Of a stretch of 23,618 nucleotides of DNA, positions 22,629-23,618 are shown in pieces. The notes below the pieces were generated by a model. That model saw only the letters and a list, made by a program, of their open reading frames with translations. It was not told the origin of the DNA and searched no databases. Within the stretch, counting starts at the first letter, position 1, and each line of letters begins with the position of its first letter. Made by a program: the position numbers and the translations under genes. The DNA lies in the NCBI GenBank assembly GCA_026770585.1, contig MU646444.1:631985-655602 (forward strand), written 5' to 3'. The stretch comes from Baffinella frigidus (Eukaryota; Cryptophyceae; Cryptomonadales; Baffinellaceae).

Positions 22629-22790
22629 CCACACAGCGGGCTACGAAGGGCTATTCGGCCCAAACCGGGCCACCTTTCCGCTACCGCATCCATAGGAACC
22701 CCCCTGTGCCCCTACGGGTTGCCTACCGTAGGGTCGTAGGTCTTATCGCTTAAGGGTTATTCGAAAACCCCTTCGAAGTGCGCTGTGTGG
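22629..22790. mobile_element. Family D element, complete, reversed (162 bases)
   Basis: CCACACAGCGGGCTACGAAG to CTTCGAAGTGCGCTGTGTGG. Orientation is opposite to the copy at 19109-19269; the interior has GGGTTGCCTACCGTAGGGTC. Confidence 0.8.
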
Positions 22791-22865
22791 GGTGGCCGTC
22801 ATCATCCATCACAATTCTGTGGCGGGTACGAGTGCCTCGTCCCCTGTTCCAAGGACGAGTACTTA

Positions 22866-22983
22866 CAGGGGTACCTCGCTCATAAGAAACCGCCTCCCCC
22901 TAGGACCCTACAGTAGGCCTATGCATAGGGCCCTACGGTGGTCCTAGAGGGTGGGGCAATTTCTTATGAGCGAGGTACCCCTT
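22866..22983. mobile_element. Family A foldback element
   Basis: CAGGGGTACCTCGCTCATAA to TTATGAGCGAGGTACCCCTT, TA on both sides. First of three in about 460 bases. Confidence 0.85.
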
Positions 22984-23051
22984 TATCGATTACGGGTACG
23001 GGTGGGCTGCGAGTGCCCTTCCGCCTCCCGAATCAGACTGAGGCAGAGCTA

Positions 23052-23168
23052 CAGGGGTACCTCGCTCATAAGAAACTGCTTCCCCCTAGGACCCTACAGC
23101 AGGCCTATTCCCAGGGCCCTATGATGGCCCTAGAGGGTGGGCGGTTTCTCATGAGCGAGGTACCCCTG
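23052..23168. mobile_element. Family A foldback element
   Basis: 117 bases, CAGGGGTACCTCGCTCATAA to CATGAGCGAGGTACCCCTG, TA on both sides. Confidence 0.85.
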
Positions 23169-23205
23169 TATCGGTTTCGGGCACGTGTGGGCTGCTACAG
23201 TGTAC

Positions 23206-23325
23206 AGGGGTACCTCGCCCATAAGAAACCGCCCCCCCCTAGGACCCTACAGTAGGACCATGCCTAGGGCCCTATGGTGGTCCTAGCTAGGGGGGTGGGC
23301 GTTTCTTGTGAGCGAGGTACCCCTG
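23206..23325. mobile_element. Family A foldback element
   Basis: 120 bases, CAGGGGTACCTCGCCCATAA to TTGTGAGCGAGGTACCCCTG, TA on both sides. It splits a sequence (GGGCTGC ... GTGCCCTTCCGCCTCCCAAA TCAGACTT) present nearly unbroken at 23005-23045. Confidence 0.85.
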
Positions 23326-23385
23326 TAGTGCCCTTCCGCCTCCCAAATCAGACTTGAGGCAGCGCCAGGAGGTTGCGGAGCAGTA

Positions 23386-23450
23386 GAACTCTCAAACTCC
23401 CTAAAATGAACTCTCAAACTTCCTAAAATGAATTCTCAAACTTCCAAAGA
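23386..23450. repeat. 22-base tandem repeat
   Basis: GAACTCTCAAACTTCCTAAA AT, two full units and a partial third with small changes. Confidence 0.8.
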
Positions 23451-23600
23451 GAGTTTATCGATTACAAAACCAGCCTGACCACGTTCCAAAACCCCCCGTG
23501 AAAAAATGTTTTGGACACCATCTTCGGCCAGTCCTCTGGCCTGCAGTGCGCAGCACCGCGCATGCACCCCAACACACAGACCTTTATTGATGCCACCACG

Positions 23601-23618
23601 CCCCCCCCCCCCCCCCCC
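23601..23618. repeat. Poly-C end of window
   Basis: Eighteen C in a row close the window. The preceding 150 bases (23451-23600) hold no recognised gene. The homopolymer may have ended the assembly. Confidence 0.8.

Noticed and set aside
22938-23255. ORFs carrying MSEVPLY or LQGYLAHKK strings (here and elsewhere)
   Set aside because: These peptides come from the termini of family A elements read in one frame (TTATGAGCGAGGTACCCCTG and its mirror); they mark the repeat, not a gene.

Overview
The window looks like nuclear DNA of a unicellular eukaryote, probably an alga or related protist. Its repeats are of the Arabidopsis telomere type (TTTAGGG on one strand, CCCTAAA on the other) with many one-base variants. 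Genes are short, GC-rich exon islands with GT..AG or possibly non-standard introns, and very many small palindromic (foldback) repeats lie between them. No bacterial operon, Shine-Dalgarno site, rRNA, tRNA or CRISPR array was seen. The species cannot be fixed from the sequence; a secondary-plastid alga (for example a cryptophyte-like organism) is only a guess.

Layout. 1-2713: degenerate telomere-like heptamers interrupted by five phase-compatible exons that read as the C-terminal end of one plus-strand protein. Its fold pattern resembles the C-terminal OB domain of POT1, a telomere-end binding protein, so a possible telomere protein has introns built of telomere-like repeats. 2714-5745: a dense field of foldback elements (called families A, B, C, H, I, J and K here). 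5836-6600: telomere-like DNA in the opposite orientation, with repeated exon-like pieces on the minus strand. 6975-7388: a possible small minus-strand gene. 7640-10450: more foldbacks, including one element nested in another, and an exon-like piece with a Rossmann (FAD/NAD-binding) signature. 10440-11033: telomere-like repeats running into a 555-base run of N (11034-11588). 11921-13605: a gene for a secreted or surface protein with ephrin-receptor-like cysteine repeats and a CUB-like domain; a 59-base intron joins a signal peptide to it in frame. 14834-15214: two exons, a membrane helix and a tail, separated by an intron of telomere-like repeats. 15300-20100: foldbacks, minisatellites and scattered exon-like pieces. 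20106-21020 (minus): a class I SAM-dependent methyltransferase, the second clear gene. 21680-23618: telomere-like DNA, possible exons of another membrane protein, large inverted repeats, three family A elements in about 460 bases, and a poly-C end.

The main message is that telomere-like DNA here is not simply chromosome-end DNA. In at least two places it occupies the position of introns between exons whose phases match, and exon ends have been copied along with the repeats. Family A elements use TA target sites, and one sits in a telomere-like unit. All gene joins come from reading by eye; RNA reads and profile searches would be needed to confirm them.
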